Of a DNA stretch of 64,000 nucleotides, positions 10,867 to 22,594 are shown piece after piece. How positions within the stretch are numbered: the first letter of the stretch is position 1; the number at the start of each line of letters is the position of its first letter. The translations under genes were made by a program, and so were the position numbers. The notes below the pieces were generated by a model that had not been told where the DNA came from, did not search any database, and worked only from the letters and a program-made list of their open reading frames with translations. The stretch is from Panaeolus papilionaceus (taxonomy: Eukaryota > Basidiomycota > Agaricomycetes > Agaricales), in contig JADNRZ010000001.1 of NCBI GenBank assembly GCA_015501605.1, positions 992,001 through 1,056,000 of the forward strand, read 5' to 3'.

Positions 10867-13763
10867 ATGCCTCTGACTTCATTGCCCATTCAAAAGGCAC
10901 CACTCAGTGAAGAGCCTCAGGTAATTTATCTGGCAATTTATAATTCTGGTCTCAAATGGCTCGCTTATGGCGCATATACCCACCTAAGTCTACCAACCTG
11001 GATTCTTCGTTCTCGGTGGCTACCGCCCCTGCGGGTATCATTCCCAAAAACTCTATTGCTGCTGCGTCGGCCTGTATTAATGTGCCAAGTCAAGGAAAGG
11101 TAAATTCCCGACGTCACTTAAGGCTGCATCCTTTGTCACGAACGCTTTCTCTCTCTCTCTCAAAGGACTGGGTTATGGCAGTGGCTGGCGACGAAGCTCA
11201 ACCTGTCACTTTATCTTCTTCAATTGTCGCGACTACTGAACTCGATACGGGGTCACAAATAAACATGCCTGTACATCCGAATGCTGAGCAAGTCAACTCC
11301 GAGCATTTCCTTTCGGCCGTCGAGGGACTAGTAACCGCCCCCGATATTTGTCAACCGGCGGTTGATGTCGGTGGCTCTGAGAAGACACTTTCCCAATCAG
11401 CTCCAACATTTATATCAGGGGACTCTCTTCCTTCTCAGGCTGGACCTGGGATATATGGACAAGCAGCCATCGACCAAACGAGCTTGTCCCATGATATCGG
11501 TCCTTCTTCCGAAGGATCTGCCTTCCTAACTATCGCAACACAAAAACATGATGGTTCGTAGCTAAAATAATTTGAATACGTGACTCTGAAAAAAACTCTG
11601 GAATGTTTAGATCGTTATCAGTCAACCTCGGTTCGAGGGCCAAACACGCCCTCGTCTCCATCCCTTCCATCTATCGCCCCGGATATAACCTCTTCTTCCA
11701 ACGATGATGAATTGGAATATTCATCCATAGCTGCTAGTCATCCGCCACCCATGCTTCTCGCATGTAGTAACAACTGTTCTTCCCAGACATGGAAGGGTGG
11801 CTCAACCGATCCGATAATGGCTACCCTCTCTCAAGGTGCAGACTGCATCGCAGATGTGGAGGTTGACGACACTCTCTCACGGCAAAATGGTTTGGTAGGA
11901 AGCCGACAAAGTGGCGTAGCAGAAAAACTGGACGCTTGCCATTCCACCGACCAGCAAATAGCAGATTCTGTTGATACTTCAGGGTTTGAGGCTGAGTCCA
12001 TGATCAAGCTTAACTCAGAGGATTGTAGACCCCACACCTTCATACCCTCGTTCCCTCTTTCATCCCCTTTGCATGGTGATTCTTTCCTTAGCTCTTCGTC
12101 TTCACGACATTCTATTTCCTCGAATTTATTGGCTACTCGAACTGAATTGGAAGAAGGACAAGGTTTAGATCAACATCGCACATCCCCGCCCAATTCCCGG
12201 CCAAATAGCCCAGTATGTCCATTTCTATTCTCGTTAAATTTCAGTTTTCTCACTTGTTTGATTTCAAGGGCATTAGAACAGCGTTCGTGGGTATGCTAGA
12301 TATACCTGGTTCCTCGCCCCCGTCATCCCCATCAATGGACTCCAGCTACCTACCAAGCTCCAGCCCCCTTCCTAGCTCTAGTCCACCCGATGGCGCAGTG
12401 CAGGGCAACTCAATGGCAGCTAATTCAATGCTAGAGACGTTTTCCGAAGCCTCCAATGGGCTTGAAATTCACGCAGTAGGCGGTATTCGATCTGGAAATC
12501 AATATTTAATCGTTCATCCATTTGCTTAGAACATGTACAACGGTGAAATGTACGGAGACGGTGACTACCGACAGTACCCCACTGAGATGCAGAACACGTA
12601 CTACCAACCATCGAACCAAGTATGTGCTCTATTATATGTCCGTACAGGTGACCAACATGTTTTTCAAGGCTATAGAATACAGCCAACAATACATCGTCTC
12701 CCCAACGTACCCCACCAATCCACAGCTATTCGAACACCACCAAGACGTGTCCTTTGCCAATCATTACCACTATGCACCTCCAAGCAACCCATCGCATGAA
12801 GTACGTATCCACCAAGAGCAAGAGCGCCCGCTGGAGACGTATCAGACCCCCCAATTCGAAAGTAATAACACACCGACTACACCGGCTGCTGAGGTGGTTA
12901 TTCCCGAATCGACCTCTACGATACCGAACCCTGTCGAGGCGAGGCCTGTGCCCCGACCAAAGCGTCCGACACTGGCGGGACAGCGCGTCCAACAAAAAAA
13001 GCTTTCCAAACCATTTCGATCGCCTGTTGTGCATACTACACCTGTTCGGTTGGCTCCGAAACCAGTTGTGGGAGATTCTGGACAACCCCTTGTGTCCACT
13101 TCTAGCTCGGTGTCTATGCAGGAAGCAGGACCTTCCAAATTGGCGCCTGGACCCATCAATGCATCGACATCAAAACCTTCGGATGCGAAACTTAAGCATC
13201 GAACTGCTCGAGCCAGTGCTCAGTTCAAGTCACCTGTTGTAGATGCGTTGACGCCAGAAGAACATGCTTCTCTTGTCAGGTTAACCCCTACCATACAAGC
13301 TTTGGAGCGTAAGCTTCAGCTTCTAAAGCGTGCGTTGAAGGTGAAAGAGGAAGGTCAAGAAGAGGCTTTAGAAGGGTTAGTAAAAAAGTGGACCGATGCA
13401 GGGAAGGATGTGGCATGGGAGGTTTGGGATATGGTGAAGGACAACGTCCAGTCAGAGGGCAGCAGTTCTGGAGGGCAATCGCTACAGGGGAAAAAGCGAG
13501 CAATGCATGACAGCTGGGGTTGGGACAAATCTGGGGAGGAAAAAAAGCCGAGGACTGAGGATGGAGGTACCGAATGGGGGGACGTCGAAGGACCGGCGGT
13601 AGAGGAGGGAACTCCTGCCGATGACGAACAGGGAGACAATGATGACGGCGAGGACGGAATAAGGCGAGCGACTGTTGGGACCATGCTTATGGAACTCGGA
13701 ATTGCCCCCGAAACTCTCGGTTGGAATGAAGAAGAAGAGGGCTTTGCGGATGCAGATGAGTGA
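10867..13763 (+). CDS. SFR1: Sfr1/Mei5-type recombination mediator with long Ser/Pro-rich N-terminus
   Basis: Sfr1/Mei5 partners with Swi5 to help Rad51/Dmc1 strand exchange in the nucleus. Exons 10867..10920, 10989..11099, 11166..11553, 11611..12212, 12269..12475, 12530..12619 and 12669..13763 encode 848 residues. The last about 170 residues (from about 678) carry the family domain: LTPTIQALERKLQLLKRAL, the coiled segment EALEGLVKKW, and the C-terminal GTMLMELGIAPETLGWNEEE. Before it are two similar short motifs, KPFRSPVV (about 598) and AQFKSPVV (about 669), possible Rad51-contact repeats. The first about 480 residues are low-complexity Ser/Pro/Thr. All seven exons join in frame, but the donor at 12476 (gtaggc) is weak and a separate gene starting at the ATG at 12533 is possible. 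The domain call is strong; the single-gene model is moderate. Confidence 0.75.
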
Positions 13764-15535
13764 GAATAGGATGGCTCGTCAAACGATCGAACATTATTGG
13801 AGAGAAGGAACGGACAATTGCAATTGTACAAATCGTCTAATTTCGTATAATCGTGTACATATAATGATATCCATGGAACGAGTATATTACACGTGGAGAT
13901 TTTCTTTCTCGAGCAAGGGCGTATTTTCGGAACCTGTAAATGAGTTCTCGCGCCTGCCAAAAGACATTCACATAGCGGCAATATTTGGTGCACTCTTAAA
14001 ACCCTGGCAATTTCTAAACTTTATCTTACTCTTGTTTTTGCAGGTAGTGGTGACACAAGCGTCGGAGGTACCACCTCGAAAGCCATGTGGTGAGAAACCA
14101 AGCCGGCGTAGCTTGAAGCGATATTTCATCTGCTGCTCTGAAAAAAAAAATAACGGGGAAAGGGAAAGAAGCAAGAGGGAAGCGCATGACTTATGTAGGA
14201 AATAGAACAGCTGAATTAGCCATGTGGAACTAGGTGAAAACAAGGTTCCTGGCAAAATGCGTGGACGGAAAATGCCACCACGAGGTCGCGACCAAGATAG
14301 GTCAAAATACGGCGCTTCGATTCGAAGGGTGGAGCAGTTCGATACCAATAACAAGGCATTAAAGGAAAGATTGCTCGACCAGAATATACTTCTTCGTTCG
14401 GACCCCACCGATTGTGCGAAGGTTGAAATAAATTGGCCTTGCAATGCAATAAAAATTCAGCCGGAGCTCTCCCAGACTTTTCGATACTCGGGCTGGCTCC
14501 CCACACTGTATCGAGCTTCATTCCGCAACTCACCTACATCATTGCGTTTTGTTGACTAGCTATATGTGTTAAATGAATAATTGCTAAAAGCAGAATATGC
14601 ATAATTGAGCGCTATATTGAAGGTGTTATGTAGCCATCACTGCTGATGATGCAGGTTAGGGTCGCCCTTTGTGAAAGTCCTTTCTTATCTTTCTTGTGAA
14701 CGCTCTCTGAGGTCTTTAAAATACAAGCCGGTGTACCTGATAGCATGAGAGGAGACTGCTTGAATTGCATGCGTCGTGGCGTGGCCCGTTTCAGAACGGC
14801 TGTCATTCGGTGTCAGGCGATCCAAGTCAGTCACAGGCAGCCTAGACATCCGACGGCAAACTGTGAGTAGTCACAACCCTGAGGGTCTATAGGTCAGCGC
14901 TGAAGGACATCTGCAATGTACCTTGTACCTGCTGTACAGTGCAATAAGAGGAACATTTCGGAGAAGGCGCAGCTGGCGCTGTGGAAGTAAATGGCCACGC
15001 ACTGTCTAGATCCACAATTGTGTTGATGATAATTTGTCCAGTACTTTATTTGTCACAAAGAGTACCCCGAATGTCATTTTAACGGTGGAGAAATATTCAA
15101 AGAACAACAGAATTATTGACGGGTCTGACTAACAGTCTTTGTGCGTGAGATATAGATGAGCGGAGGTAATAAAGGTAAATCAATGAATGACCTGTTTGAA
15201 GGGCATTCCGCGAACCTTTTGGTCACACGTCAAAGGGAAACTGTTTTCTGTAAAGTGATGAAAATAAGGGAAATATTGTAGCAAAGCCAGAACAACGGCT
15301 CAACGGAAGCGTAAGAGGGCAAGCGTGAGACCCCGTCATTACATAATCTGTTCACGGGACCACGCATTGTTCTGGCGCCTCTTGCGGTTGAGAGAACGAA
15401 TCTCAGCGCTCTCATTCCCCCAGCGCACTCCTCTTCTTCATCCCGCTTTCTTTGTTTTCCTCTTTCCTTTATACCTTTCATAAAAGCCATTCATTTAAAC
15501 CCTTCGAAATACAGGAAATCTACTAGGTTCATAAT
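13764..15535. other. Long intergenic region
   Basis: About 1.8 kb. Short frames exist on both strands (for example 14224-14559 plus and 13968-14444 minus) but neither looks like a known family or splices into anything larger. No tRNA, repeat array or transposon features seen. Confidence 0.4.
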
Positions 15536-16502
15536 ATGTCAAGGTCAAGAAGCCCAGACTTCGAGATTGTAGCTCCAGCAGGTGCAACACCCGCCACTGC
15601 AGCAGGAAACCTTGCCTCCGCAATGGACTCTGCCTTTCGAAACAACAATGAAAGCTTGGAGGATGATGATAGGGACCTCGATGATGCAGATGCCGAGGCT
15701 GATGAGGATGAATTACCGCCGCCCCGAGAGGCACCAACAACCACTGTAAGTCTTATTGTTTCGCTGTCTTTCCGTTCCGTTGTCATTAATCGTTCATCGT
15801 TCTTGATTTAATTTAATTTACTTAGAAAACGCCTTCACAATCAAAGCCTGTTGGTCTTGCACCGACAACCTGCGAACGTTGTCAACGTGCAGGGAGGCCG
15901 TGCAAGGGAGTCGCCGGCTCTCGATGCGAAGATTGCAAGCGGTTGAAGCAAAGATGTACCAACAGTACCGGCCCCGCACGGGGGAAGCATGCATGTATGT
16001 TATATTTCCTACTCGAGGTTTTGCTCTGCTCTACAAAGGCGTTCAAAACAATAATGACCCACATCTGACTCGGTTTTGAATTCCAGCTGCCAAGAAGGCA
16101 GGAGATGGAGAGAAGCCTCACGCAGGGTCCTCCAGCAAGCCTGGGCACAGCACAGCACAGGCTGGGAATTCTCAATTCAGAGAATACAGACACTTGGACA
16201 AGAAGCGGAAGACGCCGCCGACAAAGGGGGAGGGTGCGAACGGCGACTTGGACAACCAGAGTCTTGATGGCGAAGGTAGTCCAGATGAAGGAGTCGAGAG
16301 TCACGCGCCTCAACCACCCCGAGTGATCAAGAAGCGTCGAACATCCAAAGCCGGTCCATCTCGCGCAGCATTAACCAAGGCTGTAGAAGACCTTCAATCG
16401 TCTGTCAAGCACATTGAATTTGCCGTTCAGAAGGAATTGCTGAAGATGAACAAGATCATCCATTCCCTTGAAACCAAGATCATGGACATGGATGATGACT
16501 AG
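15536..16502 (+). CDS. Zn2Cys6 zinc-cluster protein with C-terminal coiled coil
   Basis: Probable nuclear DNA-binding protein. Exons 15536..15745, 15826..15994 and 16087..16502 encode 264 residues. The zinc cluster spans residues 86-114 with spacing C-x2-C-x6-C-x7-C-x2-C-x6-C (CERCQRAGRPC ... CEDCKRLKQRC), which fits the fungal binuclear cluster. An acidic run (about 42-62, rich in Asp/Glu) precedes it. After it come a basic stretch (KKRKTPP, IKKRRTSK; likely nuclear localisation) and a helical C-terminus with a heptad-like pattern (VEDLQSSVKHIEF...KMNKIIHSLETKI) that could dimerise. There is no fungal_trans middle domain; short zinc-cluster proteins of this kind are common in mushrooms. Target genes unknown. 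Confidence 0.8.
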
Positions 16503-16979
16503 TGGCGGCCGATGTTACTGCATGACCTGTGTTCTATTTGTGGACAAGGGGGATTTATTGTTGGACATACGAAATGCTGGACAGCCCCTTGATGTACATG
16601 ATTTGGCTGTTTGACACGGGGTTACCCAGTCAGTTTGAGTCTATCCATATAACCCGTGGAATCTCTGCTTTTTTCTTACTGCGATATGGGCTTTTTTTCT
16701 TCTTTATTTTTCTCTTCTTTTCTTTTTGTCTCGATTGTTTTCGTTGTACCAGTTGGATTGTAAGTACTATACTATTTTATTTTCTGTTTGTAATATTATA
16801 TATGGCATTATCTGAACCACTTCTTTTCGAATATCAAGTTGGAAGAACGCCAGCGAAAGGGAGTTCCACGTGATGGTATATTTGCTAAACTGTTTCAATG
16901 AATTGTCTTTCAACTCTTAAACTTTTCGTACAGGTATGATTCTTGCTAGCTTCGGCTCATCTCTCATCTGTCGACAACA
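16503..16979. other. Intergenic region
   Basis: 3' flank of the zinc-cluster gene with a T-rich tract (about 16690-16735) and the upstream region of the dehydrogenase gene. Nothing else recognised. Confidence 0.4.
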
Positions 16980-17780
16980 ATGACGGCAAACCCATTCATT
17001 TTGGTAACTCCTGGTGCAACTCGTGGGCTGGGTGTTGCTCTCACTCGTCAAGCTTTAGCCACTACCAATTATCCTGTGTTTGCAACTCATCGCAACCAGG
17101 AATCTAATGAACGCGTCAGACAATTGGTTCTGGAGCCTTTGAATAAAGATGTCGACCCAAAACGTCTCCAAATGCTCCGGCTAGACTTGACTTCGGAGGA
17201 TAGCATTGCATTATCAGCTGTTTCGCTTCAGGAGAGGTTGGATACTCTCAATATGCGAGACGCTTTCATCCATACTGCGTTTATAACTGGAGGAATGCTT
17301 CATCCTGAAAAAACACCCGCAGACTTGGACTGGGATGCTCTCAAAGAAACCTTTCAAATCAATGTCATCTCTCACCTTCTCACAATCAAACATTTCTCGC
17401 GCTTCCTTCCTCCCACCGCCGAGCAAAAAATCTTGTCACAGCCATCTAAGTGGGCACACATTTCCGCACGCGTCGGCTCAATTGAAGACAACGTGCGCGG
17501 CGGATGGTATTCTTATAGGTCATCAAAGGCTGCCCTAAATCAGGTCATCAAGACTTTTGACTTATATTTATCCCAACATCACATTCCAGCTATTTGCGTT
17601 GGTCTTCATCCCGGAACTGTCAGGACGGATTTGAGCCGAGGGTACTGGGGGAGTGCTGCTAGAAAGGAGACTTTCGACCCCCTGGATGCTGCAGCCAACT
17701 TACTCAACGTCGTAGAGAATTTGTCCACCAGCCAGAGAGGCAAACTTTGGGACTGGTCTGGACATGAGGTTCCGTGGTGA
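16980..17780 (+). CDS. Short-chain dehydrogenase/reductase
   Basis: NAD(P)-dependent oxidoreductase of the SDR family; substrate unknown. Single exon, 266 residues. The nucleotide-binding motif is TPGATRGLG at residues 10-18 (glycines 12, 16 and 18). An N-rich core appears as INVISHLL, the catalytic Ser lies in HISARVGSI, and the active-site Tyr179 and Lys183 form Y-R-S-S-K. The segment GLHPGTVRTDLSR follows, as in C-factor-like SDRs. It is one of the few intronless genes here. The next gene starts 133 bases downstream on the same strand. Confidence 0.88.
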   Translation: MTANPFILVTPGATRGLGVALTRQALATTNYPVFATHRNQESNERVRQLVLEPLNKDVDPKRLQMLRLDLTSEDSIALSAVSLQERLDTLNMRDAFIHTAFITGGMLHPEKTPADLDWDALKETFQINVISHLLTIKHFSRFLPPTAEQKILSQPSKWAHISARVGSIEDNVRGGWYSYRSSKAALNQVIKTFDLYLSQHHIPAICVGLHPGTVRTDLSRGYWGSAARKETFDPLDAAANLLNVVENLSTSQRGKLWDWSGHEVPW

Positions 17781-17913
17781 TCACAGTCCTCTATACAATC
17801 ACATTCCTTATGATTATCTAACTGGTCGAGGCTTAAAAATCTACTGTACATCTACATCACCTAGTTTTTTTTCCCTTTCTTTTTTTCATTATCCGACCAC
17901 TATCCACATTGTC

Positions 17914-19008
17914 ATGCAGATCCCTCATTTGAACATCAATGCTTCAACCACTTCTATTCACACCGCCCTGGAGAAATATCTCTCGTTTCCCCTTTCTTGG
18001 GAACAAAACTCTGCTTTGCTGGCCACCTCCGCCGCCGCTAAGGCTGCTTTCCCGGTACTGTGCAAGCCTGTTGCGTCTTTCACGCAAGGTCTTGCTCTCT
18101 TTGTATTGGAGCATATCCCTTTCTCTGCGCAATCCGAAACGAATTATCACCCTGCTCCCTTACATCCAGCGTTACGGCTACTGGCGGACTGTTCTATATT
18201 GGATGACGAAGTACCTTTGCCTGCTCTCGCTTTGATTTTTATCCTAGGTGTATTACTCTTCGTGGTGGTTTTAACTCTGAAACGCGTATCTCGGAAAAAA
18301 TGTTTAAGAGTGGTTGTGCCTGTCATAATTACACCTGACTCTGCCCATGCTGAAGAAGACACTGTTAACGAGGGTTCCCATCGGATACACGAGACTACCC
18401 GCTCTATAGGAGTTCAAACTGAACTTGACAACCTTTGTTCAACCCCCCGCCCCACAGAAAAAGACATGGATGGGAGCTTTACGCGGAAAAACTTGTTCTC
18501 GTTCATGACTCCACCTGTGCGTCCTATCAGTCTTCTTTGACATTCTTCCTCGATTTCTGATCTTGTTTTCTCTCCGCCGCTCTTTCTTTAGACCACCCCC
18601 GACCAATGCATGTCCGGGCCTACTCGTCTCGGCGTCACCACCCCTAAAAAGGTCACTTTTGCCGACCTGGATCAGCCAACCACGTTTGTTCGCCCTCTCC
18701 CTGTTGTCGATACTCCCACCCCACTCGCAGGAACAGGTGGCACTTTGTCTCGCCTACCCATTCGTGCTGCATTAAAGGTTAAAAACCTCTCGGGGTCGGA
18801 CGGATTAGGAGCATTAATCACTGGTGCAGATGCGCAATCGCTTCAGGATGGTGCTGCGCGTGTGATGACCCAGCAAGCCACTCCGCCTCAGCTGTTTAAT
18901 ATCGATCTTGACAGCCCCTCGCCGCTTTCTCCACGACAGAGAAAAAGACAGCGACAAATGGCTCGTAATAAGGCTAAAACTAAGAAGGACGCAATGCCTG
19001 CAGTATAA
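17914..19008 (+). CDS. Single-pass membrane protein of unknown function
   Basis: Not recognised. Exons 17914..18516 and 18592..19008 join in phase to give 339 residues. There is one clear membrane segment at residues about 103-121 (LPALALIFILGVLLFVVVL) followed at once by a basic patch (LKRVSRKKC), suggesting a cytosolic C-terminal part. The second exon is Pro/Thr/Ser-rich with TPKKVTFADLD and ends in a strongly basic stretch (RQRKRQRQMARNKAK). No signal peptide is evident at the N-terminus. The segment from the ATG at 18610 could be a separate small gene, but the splice keeps the frame and has good gtgcgt and ttag signals. Confidence 0.6.
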
Positions 19009-20072
19009 CTGGTCACTAAACATGTTTCCTACCAACCCACACCTCATTCAGATGTCATTGGTTTCATTTTATAGGACTTCGCACTCTCGCATTCACATTG
19101 TCCGGTCTCATCTGTGTCCAACCTATTTACTTCGAACTATCTCGCATGTATCTCGGATTACTCGAACATTGTCATGTACATATGTAATACACACGCCTTT
19201 AAGTAATTTCATTTCATTTCTGAAAATAATTCATACATATGTCATTTTTTAATTTCCTGCACCAACATCCCAACATCTCATCCACCGTGACTGACTATCG
19301 GAGATAATCGTGGACTTCCATATGTCACCCAATAGCGCTCGCGCCTCGTTCTGTGGCGTTCTTCTTTTCTCCTTGTGCTTTCCAGCGGTCGCAAATCAGG
19401 GTCTGTCGCTGACGACGAACGCAACACAATTTGCATTCAGTTGAAACTGGGCGCCCCCCGATGGCCGAGCAGGATATGCCACCTCCTTTGATATGGGGTA
19501 CGGGGTATGTATTCCTGTCAACATTAAAGCTAATCTGACATTTATGAATCGTGAATGGCAATTGACAACGCCACAGTAGACAGGCAACGAGGAGCCAAGC
19601 GGCTTGAACCATTGTGCCCAAGCGCCCATGGGGCAGCAATCACATGCCAACGCAGGATCTGCAATGTTGGCACATGTTTCCCCTATGTTTCAATTGTCTT
19701 TTCATTTGATTTTATTAACCTCTGTATTTGGCGGGGAATCCTCCCTAACATTTTAGCAGACAGAATCACATCAGATATAGGACACCAAAGCATCAACCCC
19801 ACAATGTCATTTTTCAAACCGCCCACGAAGCTAGTCTAAAAGGAACTCAGTAGACAAAAACGTCAAATGAGGGTTGAGAGGCAAAGGTGTACTACTCTCA
19901 CTAAGGAGTGTGAATGATATAAAGGGGCAATGGACATGCATTTAAATGACCACCACGTTGCCCAGATTACGAACGCTAACGGATGGGAGTAAAAAGTACA
20001 ACAGAAAAAACAGATGATCGAAACAGAAAAATAATCGAAGAGACGAACACAAAGACGGGGAATACAGACAAA
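19009..20072. other. Intergenic region
   Basis: About 1.1 kb between convergent genes, AT-rich near 19200-19260. A 40-codon frame from 19325 starts with a signal-peptide-like stretch but does not extend by splicing. No confident gene. Confidence 0.4.
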
Positions 20073-22456
20073 TCAAGCAGACATGGTCACACTAGCAGAT
20101 GGAGGGGGTACAGGGATATCCATCTCAGTGGGCGCAAGGGGTGAGACAATGCCTGCCGATGTCGCGTTGTTGATCGTCAAAACCTGTTGTTGGTGCAATA
20201 CAGCATCCATGGGCATGTTGGAACGCAGAGGACCATTGATGGGGCCGAGGAGGTTGTTGAATTCCTTGCGGGCCTTGGTCGCAGCGACAGCGTCCACAAT
20301 AGCGGGGTCACCATTCCTCAATATGGGTGGTGTAGTTCCATCCTCTAATCCAAGTTGCCTGTCATTCCAGATAGGCTCCACGTGCACATCGCCCTCAAGT
20401 CCGTCGTTGATCATGCCGACACCCGCGCGACCGCCAAGGCGCTTCCAATCCTTGATGCGATTAATGCCGAGTTCGGTGAAGATTTGGTCAACAGCACCGA
20501 TGAGTCCGTCCATTTGCTCCAGAGTGTGACGGGGTGTGACCGTAATGCGGAGTCTCTCCTCTCCACGGGCGACGGTGGGGTAGTTGATGGCTTGGACGTA
20601 GATGTTGTGTTCCGAGAGGAGCTTGTCGGATGCGGCTTTAGCGAGTGCTGCGTCACCGACGAGGACGGGTACGATGTGCGAGGGACCGGGGCTGGCGGAT
20701 AAAAGATGACGATAAGCCGCTACGCCTACACATTTCACGAAAATAGGGTACTCACACGACGGGGATATCGAGCTCAGCAAAGCGCTGCTTGACATTACGG
20801 ACATTGACCTGCTTAAGTTGACGATCGCCGACATAGTTCTTTTGGTATACGACGGAAGCGCGAGCACCAGCGACGACAGCGGGGGGCAGAGAAGTAGTGA
20901 AGATGAAACCGGGGGCATAAGAGCGAATCATGTCGACAAAGTCGTCCGAGCCTGCAATGTAACCACCAACAGCGCCATAAGCCTTGCCGAGTGTACCTGT
21001 CAAAGAGTTCAAATGTTAGCCACGTCAATTAGAGCTTAAAAATAGGCGTTTAATACAAACCTGTAATGATGTCAACGCGATCCATGACGGAGCCCTTGAT
21101 AGGATAAGGACTGTCGCCAGCTGCGCGGTGAGCCTCGTAGTCTAGATGTTCGGCTACACCAGCACCGCGTGGTCCGTAAAGACCGACTGCGTGAACCTAG
21201 AACAAACGATGGATGTAATCAGAAAACTGTGATAGGAGCATAGTAGAGCGGGACAAACCTCGTCCAAGAAAGTAAGAGCACCGTACTGGTCTGCCAAGTC
21301 GCAAATTTCCTTGATTGGGCCGATACTTCCACACATGGAATAAACAGATTCGAAAGCAATAATCTTCGGAGTTTCCTTTGGGTATTGTTTGAGCTTGGAT
21401 TCGAGGTCCTCGAGGTCGTTGTGCTTGAAGATGACACGCTTTGCGCCAGAGTGGCGCATACCTTGGATCATAGAGGCATGGTTCATAGAGTCGGAGAAGT
21501 AAACGCAACCGGGAAGTTTGGAGCCAAGAGTAGCGAGGGTAGCGTCATTGGCAACGTAGCAAGAAGAAAAGACGAGAGCGGCGGGTTTGCGGTGAAGTCT
21601 TGCGACCTCCTGTTCGAGAGCCAAATGCATGGCACCATTTCCAGCAATGTTACGAGTACCTCCGGCGCCATGGCCATATTTGTCCAAGGTACGACTGTCA
21701 AGGGGGAGAGAAATGATGGAAATGAGAAATGGAGGCCTGAGTAACAAAAGGGGATGAAATTGCCACGTACTGCATAGTCTCGAGGACAACGGGGTTATTA
21801 CCCATTCCGAGGTAATCGTTGGCGCACCAAACCTCAACCTCATCGGTGACTTTGGCGGTATGAGCGATAGGGAACTTCTTCGCGAGCCTGTTGATATTGT
21901 TGAAGTAGCGGTAAGACTTGTCTTGGTGCTTCTTGTCGAGTTCCTTGACGTAGAAGTCCTCATAGTTGAAAGCCCCTGGGTGATGCTTCGGCTTGGTGAA
22001 TTCACCGACGAAAGACTTTGCGTCGCTAGTAGAAGCAGCAGCATTGTGGAAGGGACAACCAGCGGCGGCAGCCTTTGCAGCTTCAGCTTTAGCAAACTTG
22101 GCCTTGGCGGCGGCGTTGAGATCATCGGCCATACGTGCGGCGGCCCTAGCGGCGGAAGCATGTGGGCACATATCAACGGTGGCTCCTGGTGGGGGATGGA
22201 CACCCTTCTGCTGGTGGATCTTCTCAACGTCGGTGTTGGCTGCTACTGAAGCGTAACCTGCGACGATTTGCTTTGAACGAACGTCAAGAGCTGGACCCAT
22301 AACTGGACATTTTGTTGCTCGTTCCGTCAAAGCTGAGAGGGACGGAAAACGAGGAGAAGCAGCGCTTGAAAGGTTACGAAGAGTCGACACCTTTGTCTTT
22401 CCAAGGAAAGGACAAGAACCCTTAAAACGAGTTACTGATGAGAGTTTATCCAACAT
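20073..22456 (-). CDS. HEM1: 5-aminolevulinate synthase, mitochondrial
   Basis: Condenses glycine and succinyl-CoA to 5-aminolevulinate with pyridoxal phosphate, the first step of heme synthesis in the matrix. Exons 22456..21771, 21694..21259, 21196..21061, 20996..20756 and 20691..20073 encode 705 residues. The core shows [52 protein letters not shown] followed by VHAVGLYG, and the PLP lysine in TLGKAYG (Lys424). The N-terminal region holds four Cys-Pro dipeptides (Cys15, Cys50, Cys97, Cys134), the form of heme regulatory motifs, in two Ala/Lys-rich segments. A C-terminal extension of about 100 residues after the family domain is low-complexity. Feedback by heme on import or stability is known for some family members and is inferred here. 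Confidence 0.95.
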
Positions 22457-22594
22457 GATTTAAAGATGGTGGATTGAGGAAAAGGAGGAAAGAGATTGAA
22501 GGAAACCAAAATAATTGGACCCTGAGTATTTAAATAAAATAACAAAAGTAACATAAAATAAAATAAATTCCAACAACCAATCAAATTCGATTTA

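Noticed and set aside
12620..12647. 28-base intron in the Sfr1-like gene
   Set aside because: Too short to splice; the alternative acceptor at 12668 keeps the same frame with a normal 49-base intron.
14224..14559. 111-codon plus-strand frame
   Set aside because: No recognisable family, unusual composition and no supporting splice sites; likely chance.
19322..19500. Short frame with a signal-peptide-like start
   Set aside because: Only about 40 codons, and attempts to extend it by splicing reach a stop at once; no cysteine pattern or homology.
21154..22227. Minus-strand frame of 357 codons spanning the HEM1 exons
   Set aside because: Its second half is the true HEM1 exon; the first half is a shifted frame of exon 1 joined only because the first intron has no stop in that frame.
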